A program made the translations under genes and the position numbers. The notes under the pieces are model-generated. The model searched no databases. It saw only the letters and a list, made by a program, of their open reading frames with translations, and was not told the origin of the DNA. This document shows, one piece after another, positions 51,960 to 61,400 of a DNA stretch of 64,000 nucleotides (positions are counted from its first letter, which is position 1; every line of letters begins with the position of its first letter). Source of the stretch: Drosophila persimilis (taxonomy: Eukaryota; Arthropoda; Insecta; Diptera; Drosophilidae); the NCBI RefSeq assembly GCF_003286085.1, contig NW_020825326.1, forward strand, positions 310,001 through 374,000, written 5' to 3'.

Positions 51960-52979
51960 GTAGAAGTGTTTGGCGTAAGCCTTCATGGAGCTGCCATTGG
52001 CACAGATCTTGGTGGTAGTAGCAAATAATCGAATGAGACCTTGGAGGACTGAAGTGGAGAAGGGTTTCGTGTGAACAGTGGTTGATCACGAGTTAGTCTG
52101 TCCTAAGTTCAAGGCGAAAGCCGAAAATTTTCAAGTAAAAAATCAGTGAGTAATATTGTCAAATCTTCTATGATTTTTAAATACTTGAATAATTTTGAAC
52201 GAAAGGGAATACGGTGCCAATTCCGTAACCTGTTGAGTATCCGTTTGTTATTAAATATGGGCCTCGTGCTCATCTTGGCAACAGGAACGACCATAAAAAA
52301 TCCGTCGAGAGATATCGGAAGAGTTTTCTTTTCTGTTTTATAGCCGTACTATTATGGAAGTCTTTCGCAGAGAGATATGGTAGATGGGCTAGAAGAGCAT
52401 GACATATACTGTTGTGTCGATATTTTCTCCTCGCACCTTGAAAATTTATAGTGGGGACACGCAAACTTCTCAACAGGCCGTACCAATATCCGCAGCTGGT
52501 TTCCAATGTGAAGAGTCTCTAGTCAATAGAATAATGTAGGTAAGGGAAGTCGGCAGATTAGATCCGTAACTTCGGGATAAGGATTGGTTTTGAAGATTGA
52601 GATAGTCGGGCTTGATTGGAAAACAATAACATTGTTTATGTGCTCGTTCTGGGTAAATAGAGTTTCTATCATTTATGGTAGTTACTTGTTCCCCGGATAG
52701 TGTACGTTACGTAGCCAATTGTGGAACTTTCTTGCTAAAATTTTTAAGAATACTCATTGGGTTAAACCAGTTAGTTCTTATTAATTATAACGATTATCAA
52801 TTAACAATCAATTCAGAACTGGCACGGACTTGGAAATCCCACTGTCTAATTAAAACAAAGAATTGCGATGGCCCTAGCGGGTGTTGACACAATGTGATTT
52901 CTGCCCAGTGTATCAATGTCAAAGTAAAGAAATTCAAGTAAGCACGGGTCAACGGCGGGAGTAACTTTGACTCTCTTAA
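51960..52979 (+). rRNA. 28S: 28S rDNA fragment, sense, ending at the R2 site
   Basis: Continuation of the 49200-50309 28S after the LINE. It contains the blocks AGCAAATAATCGAATGAGAC, GTTGATCACGAGTTAGTC, GGTGCCAATTCCG and GCGGGTGTTGACACAATGTG, ending GGCGGGAGTAACTTTGACTC TCTTAA. In intact 28S the next bases are GGTAGCC; their absence places the interruption exactly at the R2 cleavage point. Confidence 0.92.
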
Positions 52980-52992
52980 CTTTAACTCTCTT
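52962..52992 (+). repeat. Target-sequence repeat at the R2 5' junction
   Basis: TAACTTTGACTCTCTT (52962-52977) is followed by TAACTTTAACTCTCTT (52977-52992), one mismatch in 16 and one shared base. A short duplication of upstream 28S is a known kind of R2 5' junction variation. Confidence 0.7.
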
Positions 52993-53657
52993 CTCTCTTT
53001 GACTATCCTGGCAGTACTACAGGGGTACCCTCCTGTGGTATGCGATGACCGATGGAGAGTTGAGGTTTTGCAATCCATCGTAGATGGAGCGCAGGAAATG
53101 TAAGGAAATTAAGGAAATCGTGTAAGGAAATTACTCTTCAGCGCTTGTCTACTTACCTTTTGGAAATTTTTCCTTCACAGAATGACCGCCCCATTCAAGC
53201 GAGACCTCCACGGACACCTCGAAATAGAAGACAAGGTAGGAGACAGCAGTACGCCTTAACACAGCGTAACTGGGACAAGCACAAAGGTCGATGCATAAAA
53301 ACCATTTTGGATGGAACTGAGGAGACGGCAACTATGCCAAGCCAAAGAATAATGGGATCTTATTGGAGACAAGACAAGACACAAGCAAGCCCAACATACA
53401 GCGGTACGAACACCACGTTCCGGACGGAACACCTTCTTGAAGGGGTTTGGTCTCCGATAACACTAGGAGACTTCAGGGTACACAAAGTGTCATTGACGAA
53501 GTCTCCGGGGCCTGATGGAATAACTCCAAAAACTTTCAGGAGTATTCCATCAGGAATTATGCTTCACATAATGAACCTGATTCTTTGGTGCGGTAAGTTG
53601 CCTGTCTCCATCCGACAGGCACGAACCATCTTCATCCCGAAGATGGCGAATGCTTCT
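52980..53657 (+). pseudogene. R2-clade LINE remnant (5' part)
   Basis: Lies directly at the 28S R2 site. The frame 53145-53675 encodes, after a non-conserved start, MGSYWRQ, then LEGVWSPITLGDFR and KSPGPDGITPKTFRSIPSG (the RT N-terminal block typical of R2-type elements), LWCGKLPVSIRQARTIFIPK, and is then cut. The first ~165 bases hold no frame; this would be the R2 5' UTR joined by deletion to the pre-RT region, because the N-terminal zinc finger and Myb domains are absent. At ~53657 it is fused to R1-like sequence (GCCACTGTTCC). No catalytic motif remains. Confidence 0.75.
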
Positions 53658-54870
53658 CAGCCACTGTTCCAGTGACAAGAGGTTGCCCGCAGAGGTCCAT
53701 AAGTGGTCCATTTATATGGAACATCTTGATGGACGTGCTGCTCCAGCGCCCCTTGGTGCGCTCAGCGCGTATGCTGACGACTTGCTCCTCCTCATCGAAG
53801 GGAATGCCCGATCAGAGCTCCAGCAAAAAGGAGGTGAGTTAATGTCCATCGTAGGCGCTTGGGGACTTGAAGTTGGCTTCATGCTGCACAATGGCATACT
53901 TAGACTGCCGCCAGAGCAAGCCTGCCATATAAGCGCAAGTATCGGTACCTTGGTATCACGGTTGGCGAGCGGTTGAGTTTTCTCCCTCACATCACGGGCT
54001 TGCGTGATAAGCTGACCGGAGTCCGACTTGTGACTCAGTCCCCGCGCAAAGCGGACAATATATGCCGGACTCATGGTGCCATGACGCATCTTCTTGCGTG
54101 TCAAAGGATCATCCTGATTGGATGCCCACCGGTATGCCGAATGGTGTCCACCATGGCACTGCAAGTATTAGCTGGAGACCCTATGTGCTTGTCCCCTCTA
54201 TACAGACTTGCGAGACCTCGATGGACTTGGAGTGCAGTACACGGATGGCGACTGGACCTTCTCCGATGTGACGGCTTCTCAGGAGAGAATGCGGACTCTC
54301 GACCGGTTCGCCGGACTGGCGTTCTCCAGGCGACAGCAGCTGCAAGCGGCGCACGGGCTGGGTGGATTCCCTATCCAGGCCGGTCGGGGCTAAAAGGGAG
54401 GATCGAGCTGAGTCCTTAAAATCGGTACCACGGGTTGTGCAGTTCCAAGGCTGCACATTGAGGTCGGCCCCCTAGTGGGAGTATCGCAGTGGCTGTGGTT
54501 GATACCCAAACGTTACGCTGGGAGAGCCGCTAGGCTCCTCGTGGAGTTGCGCTCTCAACCGGGTGCCGAGCCCAATAGATCAGAAGACGTGTTGGATACA
54601 CCTCGCCCCTCACCAAGGGAGATTGTATGCCCGACCAGAATACTTTCAATTGGTACCGGAAGAGTCGCTATGTACATTGCTATAGCTTCTTTTTAGGGGC
54701 GCTAACTGGCGCATGTACCAGGTTCCTGCATTTGTGGCGGTGGTGCGTGATGGCGTGATATATGTATGTATATATATTGCACTAATCGAGGCTAAGCCGC
54801 AAATACACACTAGACGCCGTGGTTGAAATCCCTCCCTGAGGAACCGCCACGTAAAATAAAGCTGAGAGAT
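53658..54870 (+). pseudogene. R1-clade LINE remnant with private deletions
   Basis: Starts at ATVPVTRGCPQ (here GCPQRS), keeps YADDLLLLIEG, then loses ~24 bases (GGCTTCATGCTGC) and a further ~55 bases at ~54080 (GGTGCCATGACGCATC). The C-terminal stop is at 54391-54393 and the 3' UTR ends at 54870. It follows the R2-like remnant rather than a CR1-like tail, unlike all other copies. Confidence 0.85.
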
Positions 54871-55004
54871 GAGATTCATTCTATCCCTATCTACTCACTT
54901 TGTTTCTGACTGTCTTTAAGAGCAGACGTGTTTTTCTGGTGTCGCTTGCGTAAGCCAAAATTTTCGTTTTCTGCTTTGTGCGGTGCTTCTTTCGTTGACC
55001 GAAA
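54871..55004 (+). other. R1 target-like linker plus R1-like 5' UTR core, interrupted
   Basis: Linker 54871-54895, then the leader core up to GTTGACCGAAA, where the Gypsy element begins. The rest of the leader and any ORF1 are outside the window or lost. Confidence 0.65.
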
Positions 55005-55059
55005 GGGTGGGGGGGGGGGGAAAGTCGCGATCACGGCGGACGCCACTGGCTTTTCAGAA

Positions 55060-55450
55060 CCAAAACGCAACAACAACGACGCAGCAGCAGCCAAAACGGG
55101 AGAGGAATGCACCGAGGACCGAAAACCAACGGCATCAACGCAGCAACGGCGTGAATACACCGAGAAAACAAAACCCGACAACAACGACGCAGCAGCAGCC
55201 AAAACGAGAGAGGAATACACCGAGGATCGAAAACTAACGGCATCAACGCAGCAACGGCGTGAATACACCGAGAAAACAAAACCCGACAACAACGACGCAG
55301 CAGCAGCCAAAACGAGAGAGGAATACACCGAGGACCGAAAACCAACGGCATCGACGCAGCGACGGAGTGAATACACCGCGAAAACGAAACCCGACAACAA
55401 CAACGCAGCGGAAGCCAAGGAGAGAGAGAAATACACCAAGAGCCGAACGG
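55060..55450 (+). repeat. 108 bp tandem repeat in the LTR
   Basis: About 3.5 units with period 108 (GGCATCAACGCAGC at 55131, 55239 and, with one change, 55347). Purine and CAA/CAG rich, in frame multiples of three, so open frames appear on both strands by chance. Confidence 0.8.
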
Positions 55451-56084
55451 TAAGCCCACGGCAGCAACGACAGAAGGGAGACGCGGAAAACTAAAGCGAA
55501 GTAACGACGCGCCAGCAGCGAGACAGAGAGACGAAAGTCACCGGCGCAGCATAGACGCCGAACGACGGCGCCAGCCCTCTGCCGCGGCGAGAACGACGAC
55601 GCTAGCCGCCCACGCTGACGCTGGATCGGCAGAGCCAGCAGAACGAGAGCTCTGAGGCTGGAGAAGGAGAACGTGGATTAAAAGGGAGATTCGTTTTGAA
55701 GCAGTCGTAAAGGTCGGACGTGTTTGCGGACGAAATTAGAGTGTCGCACGAAAAGCAAGACACGTGGCGGACCAGATCCACGCCAACGCGATCGGTGACA
55801 CGGAGGAGATCCTGCATCTACGCTGCACCCACGGAGAAGAAGAGGTTTACGACGAATACAAGCGTTGGAGTTCAGGGGTAAGCGAGTCTCTAGACGTGCA
55901 TACGGGCTGCTGAGCGGTGAGATAGGTAGGGAACCAAGAAGGAATAAAGCGAAATGTAATATAACAGAAACATAGCCCGACCACCAACAATCTATACACT
56001 AGGTAACCTGGAGGCCCGAGGCTTCATCTTCACTGCCCTTCCTCCCGCCTCTTGCCCGAGTCTGTGTGATTCCATCCAGTATTT
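55451..56084 (+). other. LTR interior without recognised features
   Basis: GC-rich sequence between the two repeat blocks of the proposed LTR. No conserved frame, no named motif. Confidence 0.5.
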
Positions 56085-57110
56085 CGTAGCCCGACAGGAT
56101 CCTGAGTTCGCTGTCCGGCGGTTGCCTAGGCGTTCTCGGTGATACCTGTCGGCGTCCCCTCCGCATGCTTCCATCCAGTAGTTTGTGACCCCGCAGGGTC
56201 CCGAGGCCGCTATCCGACGACCGTCTAAGCGCCCCCGGGGACTCCTGTTGGTGTCTCGCCTGATCCCCGTAGTCCCCTGGGTTTCGAAGGGGCTGTCCGG
56301 CGATTGTCTAAGCCCTCTCGGCGATACCTGCCCTGTATGATAAAGACTTTCCCAGTAATTTTTAGCCCGATAGTGTCCCGTGAGTGCTATCCGGCGATCG
56401 CCTAAGCGCTCTCGGCGATACGCGTCGGTACTCTCGTACTCGTAGTAATTCTTAATTCGGCGGTGTCCCGTAAGTGCTATCCGGCGATTGCCTAGGCCCT
56501 CTCGGTGATGCTTGCCGGTATCCCCGACCCTCGCAGTAATTCTTAGTTCGACAGCGTCCCGTAAGTGCTATCCGGCGATTGCCTAGGCATTCTCGGCGAT
56601 GCCTGTCGATATCCCCGACCCCCGTAGTAATTCTTAGTTCGACAGTGTCCCGTAAGTGCTATCCGGTGATTGCCTAAGCACTCTCGGTGATGCTCTTCGA
56701 TATCTCTGATCCTCGTAGTAATTCTTAGGCCGACAGGGTCCCGTAAGTACCGTCCGGCGATAGCCTAGGTACTCTCGGCGATACTTGTCGGTATTCCCGC
56801 ATAGCAAAGGTTCCCTTTCCGCGTCGTAGTAATTCTTAGGCCGACAGGGTCCCGTAAGTGCCGTCCGGCGAGAGCCTAGGCACTCTCTGAGATACTTGCC
56901 GGTATTTCCGCATAGCCAGTTCCCCTTTCCGCGTCGTAGTAATTCTTAGGCCGGTAGGGTCCCGTAAGTACTGTCCGGCGGTAGCCTAGGTACTCTCGGT
57001 GACACCTGTCGGTATTATCGCATAGCAAAGGCCCCCCGCATTGATCCCGAGTTCGGTGGGGTTCTGAAGGCGCTATTCGGCGATAACCGGAGTGCTCGCG
57101 GTGGGACCAA
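56085..57110 (+). repeat. Degenerate ~90-110 bp repeats in the LTR
   Basis: About eleven diverged units, each holding GTAGTAATTCTTAG-type, AGGGTCCCGTAAGTG-type, TCCGGCGAT and CTCTCGGCGATA motifs. The TCCGGCG-type core recurs near 56115, 56211, 56297, 56390, 56480, 56570, 56661, 56753, 56864, 56974 and 57073. Complementary CCGGCGA/TCGGCGA-like pieces could form small hairpins. It may hold repeated regulatory sites; no factor can be named. Confidence 0.75.
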
Positions 57111-57274
57111 CCGCCACGTCCCATGATACGTCCGCTCCCGTCCACGGGACTGCCGCCCCGTCCCCCATCGTCTGTCCGAAATACGGAGTCCCGGCAAATT
57201 ATAAATGTGGCTGTAATTTCGACCCTGGAGTAGACTGAGATATATACCCCAGCCCAGGATCGCTTCCTTACAGA

Positions 57275-57292
57275 TGGCGCCCGAGCAGGGAC
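57275..57292 (+). other. Primer binding site of the Gypsy element
   Basis: TGGCGCCCGAGCAGGGAC, two bases after the proposed LTR end. Identical to the PBS of the BEL element at 40351. Confidence 0.75.
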
Positions 57293-58290
57293 TCCGGGAT
57301 TCCGTTATGTTTTGGGGCGCTAAGTGGAACAGTCGATCAGAAAACGTGTAGCAGGGGGAATCGGGACTGTACTATGCGCAAGCACGGCCAGTCGGAATCA
57401 TTAAGACAAGAATAGCTGTATATCTCTGAAAAAAACCGCACGTGAGGCCGCCCATCATTCACGTACAGCCGAGGCTGGCTTCCCTAACCTCCCTAGCAAT
57501 AGCGTCAACACGTGGCCGCCGCGCCCACACGAGGAGGAGAGTGCCGCGGCGAGGCGGCAGAGAAAGAGAACCGAGCCGAAGCTGGGCAGAGATCGCGATC
57601 GCGAGAGAGAGCGACACGTAAGCGGCGAGCAGCGAGTCGTGAGCGGTAGAGGCCGAGCGAGCGTCGGAATCCTCCCGAAGACCAACCAGCCCGGTTATAT
57701 ATATATATATATATATATATATTTCGTACTCAGACTCAGCGAGGATAGTCAATGCCCGGCCCTGAGCGCGAGCAGTCAACGCCCGGCCCTCAACGAAGAT
57801 AGTCGATGCCCGACCCTCAGCACGAGCCGTCAATGCACGGTCTTCAGCGTGATCATTCAAAGCCCAGCCTACAAAACTATAGCCGAGAAAACAAAACGCC
57901 CGGCCTTCAAAGTGATCGGTCAGCGTTCAGCCATCAACACGGGACGAGATCCAACGCTTAAATCAACGAACCCAGCACGACCAGGACCACAAGGGCAATT
58001 CCCAGGACATCGATAGCAAGGACTATCGACCGGCCTAGCCAGGATCAACAGTCAGGACAATTCCAAGGATAACGATAGCAAGGACTATCGACCAGGACCC
58101 CAAGCAGCAAGGACGCCCCCACTGGACAACCGTGTTAACCGTGCTTACGCCGCGCTTCCGTGACTAGCCCCAAGGACTCCAGTATTCAGTGCGTTACTTA
58201 AGAAAAGATTCTACCGGAGGGTCAATACGTGATACTACCGTCGGGAAAGCGAAAGGCCTCGAAGTGCCAGTTCGACCACCGTGCTTCGAC
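57293..58290 (+). other. Gypsy 5' leader, non-coding, with short repeats
   Basis: About 1 kb between PBS and the gag ATG. It contains degenerate ~28 bp repeats around ATGCCCGGCCCT (57748-57860) and a repeated GATAGCAAGGACTATCGACC (58008 and 58073). No ATG frame of note. Confidence 0.55.
57696..57723 (+). repeat. (TA)n microsatellite
   Basis: About 14 TA units in the Gypsy leader. Confidence 0.9.
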
Positions 58291-59655
58291 ATGGGGGTAC
58301 AGTGGATTTCATATCGGCGCAAGGACGAACTGCAGGCCATCGCCGCCGAATTCGGCCTCGGTGAGACCGGGACACTGGACGAACTGCGCAGCCGGATCTC
58401 GGCCTTTATCTCGCGCGGTGAGCATCCGACTGCGATCGAAAAACGGATCAAAGAGCTCGGAATGGTCTTCGACAGCGCGCCCAGACCGAGTCAGCTAGAG
58501 CGGAAGGAAGGGATCCGCGCGGAGCAGCCTCTATCTATCATAATTCCCGAGTTCCCGCGTGCAGCTCACGGCGACTCTGGCCGGCTTGAAACCACGACTG
58601 ACCGACGACATGGTGACAATCACTCCCAGCACCGCTTTCCCGAGGAAGCCGGAACTTCGCGACCCGGAAGGGAAGAAATTTCATTCGCCGCCCTGGCCGA
58701 TAAACTGCGGAATTGGGGTCTGAAGTTCGACGGACACTCGGATGCGCTGGCTTTCATCGAACGGTTGGAAGAAAGGGTCGACTCATATGGCGGAAGCCCA
58801 GCACAACTGCCGCGAGCCATCTCCGGGCTACTAACTGGCAAGGCAGAAGGATGGTTTAGGACGTTCCAGATGCAAGGCAAGCCATGGACCGAGTTCCGGA
58901 AGGAGTTCTTGGAGTTCTTCCTACCCCCGCGATACTTTCAGCGCTTGGAAGATACGATCCGCTCCCGTCGCCAACGACCCCGAGAAGCCTTTCAGGACTA
59001 CTTGATCGACCTCCGACTCATGATGCAACGAGCTCAGTATACTCCAGACAGGGAGCTGGACAGGATCTACGAGAACCTTCGGCCGGAATACCAACTGTTC
59101 ACCCGTAGACATGAGTTCGAGACGTTGCGAGAACTGACCCAATTGGTAGTAGCATACGAGACAACGCGGGACCGCGAACAAACCCACCCAGCTAACGACC
59201 GCCCAAATACGAAAGCCAGAACGCCATCATACCAAGGACCCGGATTATCCACCCCACAGCATGCCCCTCCATCCGACACCGGGCCCTCCCGGAGCGCCGA
59301 GACGGCAAGCCGCGTGGTGACCCAGGATGGAGACCGGCCGGTGAACACACGCCGGGCCTGCCGGAATTGCGGGGTGGAAGGTCATTTCAGCAGTTCATGC
59401 AGGAATCGGCGAGTGCTATTCTGTTGGGAGTGTGGCCGCCGCGGCATCCGGACGATCGACTGCTGTAGGCTATCCGAGTCGGGAAACGGGCCGAGTCTCC
59501 GCTCGTCAGGGAACCGATCGGAGACATACCTCCAGGGCCCCCAGTTTGGAAGGAGGCAGGATCGCCGCGCTAGTAACCATCGAAGGAGTACCGCTCACAG
59601 CTACCTTCGACACGGGAGCAACGGGGTCGTTCGTCAGTCAACGCATCGCTCATGA
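58291..59655 (+). CDS. Gypsy Gag, 454 aa
   Basis: Start chosen at ATG 58291 (MGVQWISYRRKDELQAIAAE), the first ATG of a frame that is open from 58189. Residues ~1-45 resemble a SAP-like helical motif. A capsid-like region follows around residues 135-280 (WGLKFDGHSDALAFIERLEE, GWFRTF, FLPPRYFQRLEDTIRSRRQR). Near 353-385 come two knuckles: CRNCGVEGHFSSSC (C-X2-C-X4-H-X4-C), and CWECGRRGIRTIDC, in which the histidine position is not standard. The last ~60 residues overlap the protease frame. Gag would form particles and package RNA. It looks intact up to the overlap. Confidence 0.75.
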   Translation: MGVQWISYRRKDELQAIAAEFGLGETGTLDELRSRISAFISRGEHPTAIEKRIKELGMVFDSAPRPSQLERKEGIRAEQPLSIIIPEFPRAAHGDSGRLETTTDRRHGDNHSQHRFPEEAGTSRPGREEISFAALADKLRNWGLKFDGHSDALAFIERLEERVDSYGGSPAQLPRAISGLLTGKAEGWFRTFQMQGKPWTEFRKEFLEFFLPPRYFQRLEDTIRSRRQRPREAFQDYLIDLRLMMQRAQYTPDRELDRIYENLRPEYQLFTRRHEFETLRELTQLVVAYETTRDREQTHPANDRPNTKARTPSYQGPGLSTPQHAPPSDTGPSRSAETASRVVTQDGDRPVNTRRACRNCGVEGHFSSSCRNRRVLFCWECGRRGIRTIDCCRLSESGNGPSLRSSGNRSETYLQGPQFGRRQDRRASNHRRSTAHSYLRHGSNGVVRQSTHRS

Positions 59656-60502
59656 AGTAAGTACCGGAGGGAACGCACGGAATATAAGGACTACCGTCCG
59701 CCTGGCGGATGGTACAGCAAAGGAGGTGACGCAAGCAGTTTCGGTCAAGGTGCGTCTGGATCAACAGGAAACGCGGGTGATTCTATTAGTCCTACCCATG
59801 GTAGTGGACGACATCATACTGGGGCTCGATTTCCTTTGCGGCGTCCAGGCCATAATACAATGCGGACGAGCGTACTTGCAGTTGACCCAGCGGGCGGTCC
59901 GGGAAACCAACCCGATCCCCACATCATCCGCGAATCGGCCCCGCATGGTTACTTTTAGTGACGAAAGTCCCGCGACTGCATCCGCTGCTCCTACCCGCTC
60001 GACCAATCCAACAGCGACCCCCCGGACGAAGGCAACGCACCGGAACCTCGAACACGCCAGACCCATCAACGTACCAGTGTCAACGCACCAGAATCCCAAC
60101 CACGCCAGACCCATCAACGTAACCATGACAACGCACCCGAATCTCGACCACGCCAGACCCATCAATGTGACCATGACAACGCACCAGAATCTCGACCACG
60201 CCAGACCCAGCAATGTTCCAGTGACAACGCACCAGAATCCCAACCACGCCAGACCCATCAACGTAACCATGACAACGCACCAGGATCTCGAACACGCCAG
60301 GCCCAGCAACGCCACCCGAACCCAACCCACGATTCGATACGACCACGCCAGAACCATCAACGAAGATTCGACGGAGTCGAAGTGCCCAGCAGTGCGGCTC
60401 AATCAGAGCGAACGACCCCATGGGAAACCAGCATCGTTCTGCACCGCGACCCGCTACGCCAGGAAGACCACGGCCCCGAAGGACAGGAGCGGGTCAAGGT
60501 AG
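59432..60502 (+). CDS. Gypsy Pol, protease region and linker
   Basis: Frame +1 relative to gag, overlapping it by 224 bases, so it would need ribosomal frameshifting or has been displaced by an indel; its first ATG is not clearly used. The protease core is FDTGATGSFVS (active site DTG at ~59610) with IILGLDFLCG further on, typical of retropepsins. After ~59900 the frame becomes a low-complexity linker with 16-residue repeats (NLDHARPINVTMTTHQ type), and it runs out at 60502 before RT. Confidence 0.65.
   Translation: MAAAASGRSTAVGYPSRETGRVSARQGTDRRHTSRAPSLEGGRIAALVTIEGVPLTATFDTGATGSFVSQRIAHEVSTGGNARNIRTTVRLADGTAKEVTQAVSVKVRLDQQETRVILLVLPMVVDDIILGLDFLCGVQAIIQCGRAYLQLTQRAVRETNPIPTSSANRPRMVTFSDESPATASAAPTRSTNPTATPRTKATHRNLEHARPINVPVSTHQNPNHARPINVTMTTHPNLDHARPINVTMTTHQNLDHARPSNVPVTTHQNPNHARPINVTMTTHQDLEHARPSNATRTQPTIRYDHARTINEDSTESKCPAVRLNQSERPHGKPASFCTATRYARKTTAPKDRSGSR
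60044..60313 (+). repeat. 48 bp minisatellite between protease and RT
   Basis: Six in-frame units starting at 60044, 60092, 60140, 60188, 60236 and 60284 (last partial). Each encodes 16 residues around HARPINV. Not a usual part of Gypsy Pol. Confidence 0.88.
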
Positions 60503-61400
60503 ACCAACTCGCATCTATCCCCCCAACGGATTATCAACTCGCCCCTTTAGCCGATGCCGCGGCCGGTCGACAACGCAACCCTTTTCGAAGATCAGACTCG
60601 ACTGACCCTATCACCGTGAACCTCGCCATCATAACATGTGCCCTGCTCGAAGAAATCTCGCCACCGACAGCCCCCATCACCGAAAAACCCCTCCCGCCGT
60701 GGGTAGCCGAGTTTTTGAAGCAAGAATTGGCCAAGTTCGATTGGAGGGCGTGTCTCACATAGCTGAGAATACCATCACTCTGAAGGACGACAAGCCGATA
60801 AAGCAGAGGTATTTCCCCAAAAATCCGGCCATGCAGAAAATCATCAATGCTCAGGTCGACGAGTTGCTGCAAGACGGGCGAATCGAAGCTTCAAAAAGCC
60901 CACACAGTGCTCCCATCGTACTGGTGGGAAAGAAGACAGGCGAGATGCGGATGTGCGTAGACTACCGACAACTCAACGCGCAATCAATACCCGACGCCTA
61001 CCCACTGCCCAGGATCAACCACATCATCGAGAGGCTCCGTAACGCGCGTTACATCTCGACTTTGGACCTCAAGAACGGGTATTGGCAGATCCCTATGGCC
61101 GAGGGGAGCCGAGAATGTACCGCCTTCACCGTCCCGGGCAGAGGACTCTTCCATTGGAAGGTGATGCCGTTCGGACTGCACTCAGCATCGGCCACGTTCC
61201 AGCGAGCCTTGGACAGCGTCATCGGACCACAGATGGAACCCAACGCATTCGCTTACCTTGATGACATTATTGTCAACGGAGCGGCGTTGGAGGAACACGT
61301 CGACCATCTGCGAGAGGTGTTCCGGAGACTACGGGAAGCGAATCTAAGATTGAACCAAAAGAAATGCAGCTTCTTCCAGAAAAGCATCGTATACCGTATG
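60382..61400 (+). pseudogene. Gypsy Pol, RT region with two frame changes
   Basis: The RT N-terminus lies in one frame to ~60745 (WVAEFLKQELAKFDW). It continues in another from LEGVSHIAENTITLKDD through MRMCVDYRQLNAQSIPDAYP, STLDLKNGYWQIP (motif A), FGLHSASATFQRALD (motif B) and AYLDDIIV (catalytic YLDD, near 61255). It loses frame again at ~61390 after KKCSFFQKSI. Each shift fits a one-base loss. Catalytic residues are intact but the polyprotein is broken. Confidence 0.8.

Larger units (their letters stand above)
55008..57272 (+). repeat. Gypsy 5' LTR, ~2.27 kb
   Basis: Proposed limits: TGGGG at 55008, right after R1-like sequence ends, and CTTACA at 57272, two bases before the PBS. It contains a 108 bp repeat block near its start and an ~90-110 bp degenerate repeat block in the second half. 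The exact left end is uncertain by a few bases (GGG precedes TG). Confidence 0.65.

Noticed and set aside
52980-53110. HDV-like ribozyme at the R2 5' end
   Set aside because: The self-complementary ACAGGGGTACCCTCCTGT is noticed, but I cannot trace the required nested pseudoknot by eye.
54928-55494. 188-codon frame through the R1-like leader into the LTR repeats
   Set aside because: No ATG start (it begins GTG), it crosses an insertion boundary, and its low-complexity content reflects the 108 bp repeat.
57639-58016. 125-codon frame in the Gypsy leader
   Set aside because: Begins GTG, includes the TA microsatellite (YIYIYIYI), and has no conserved block.
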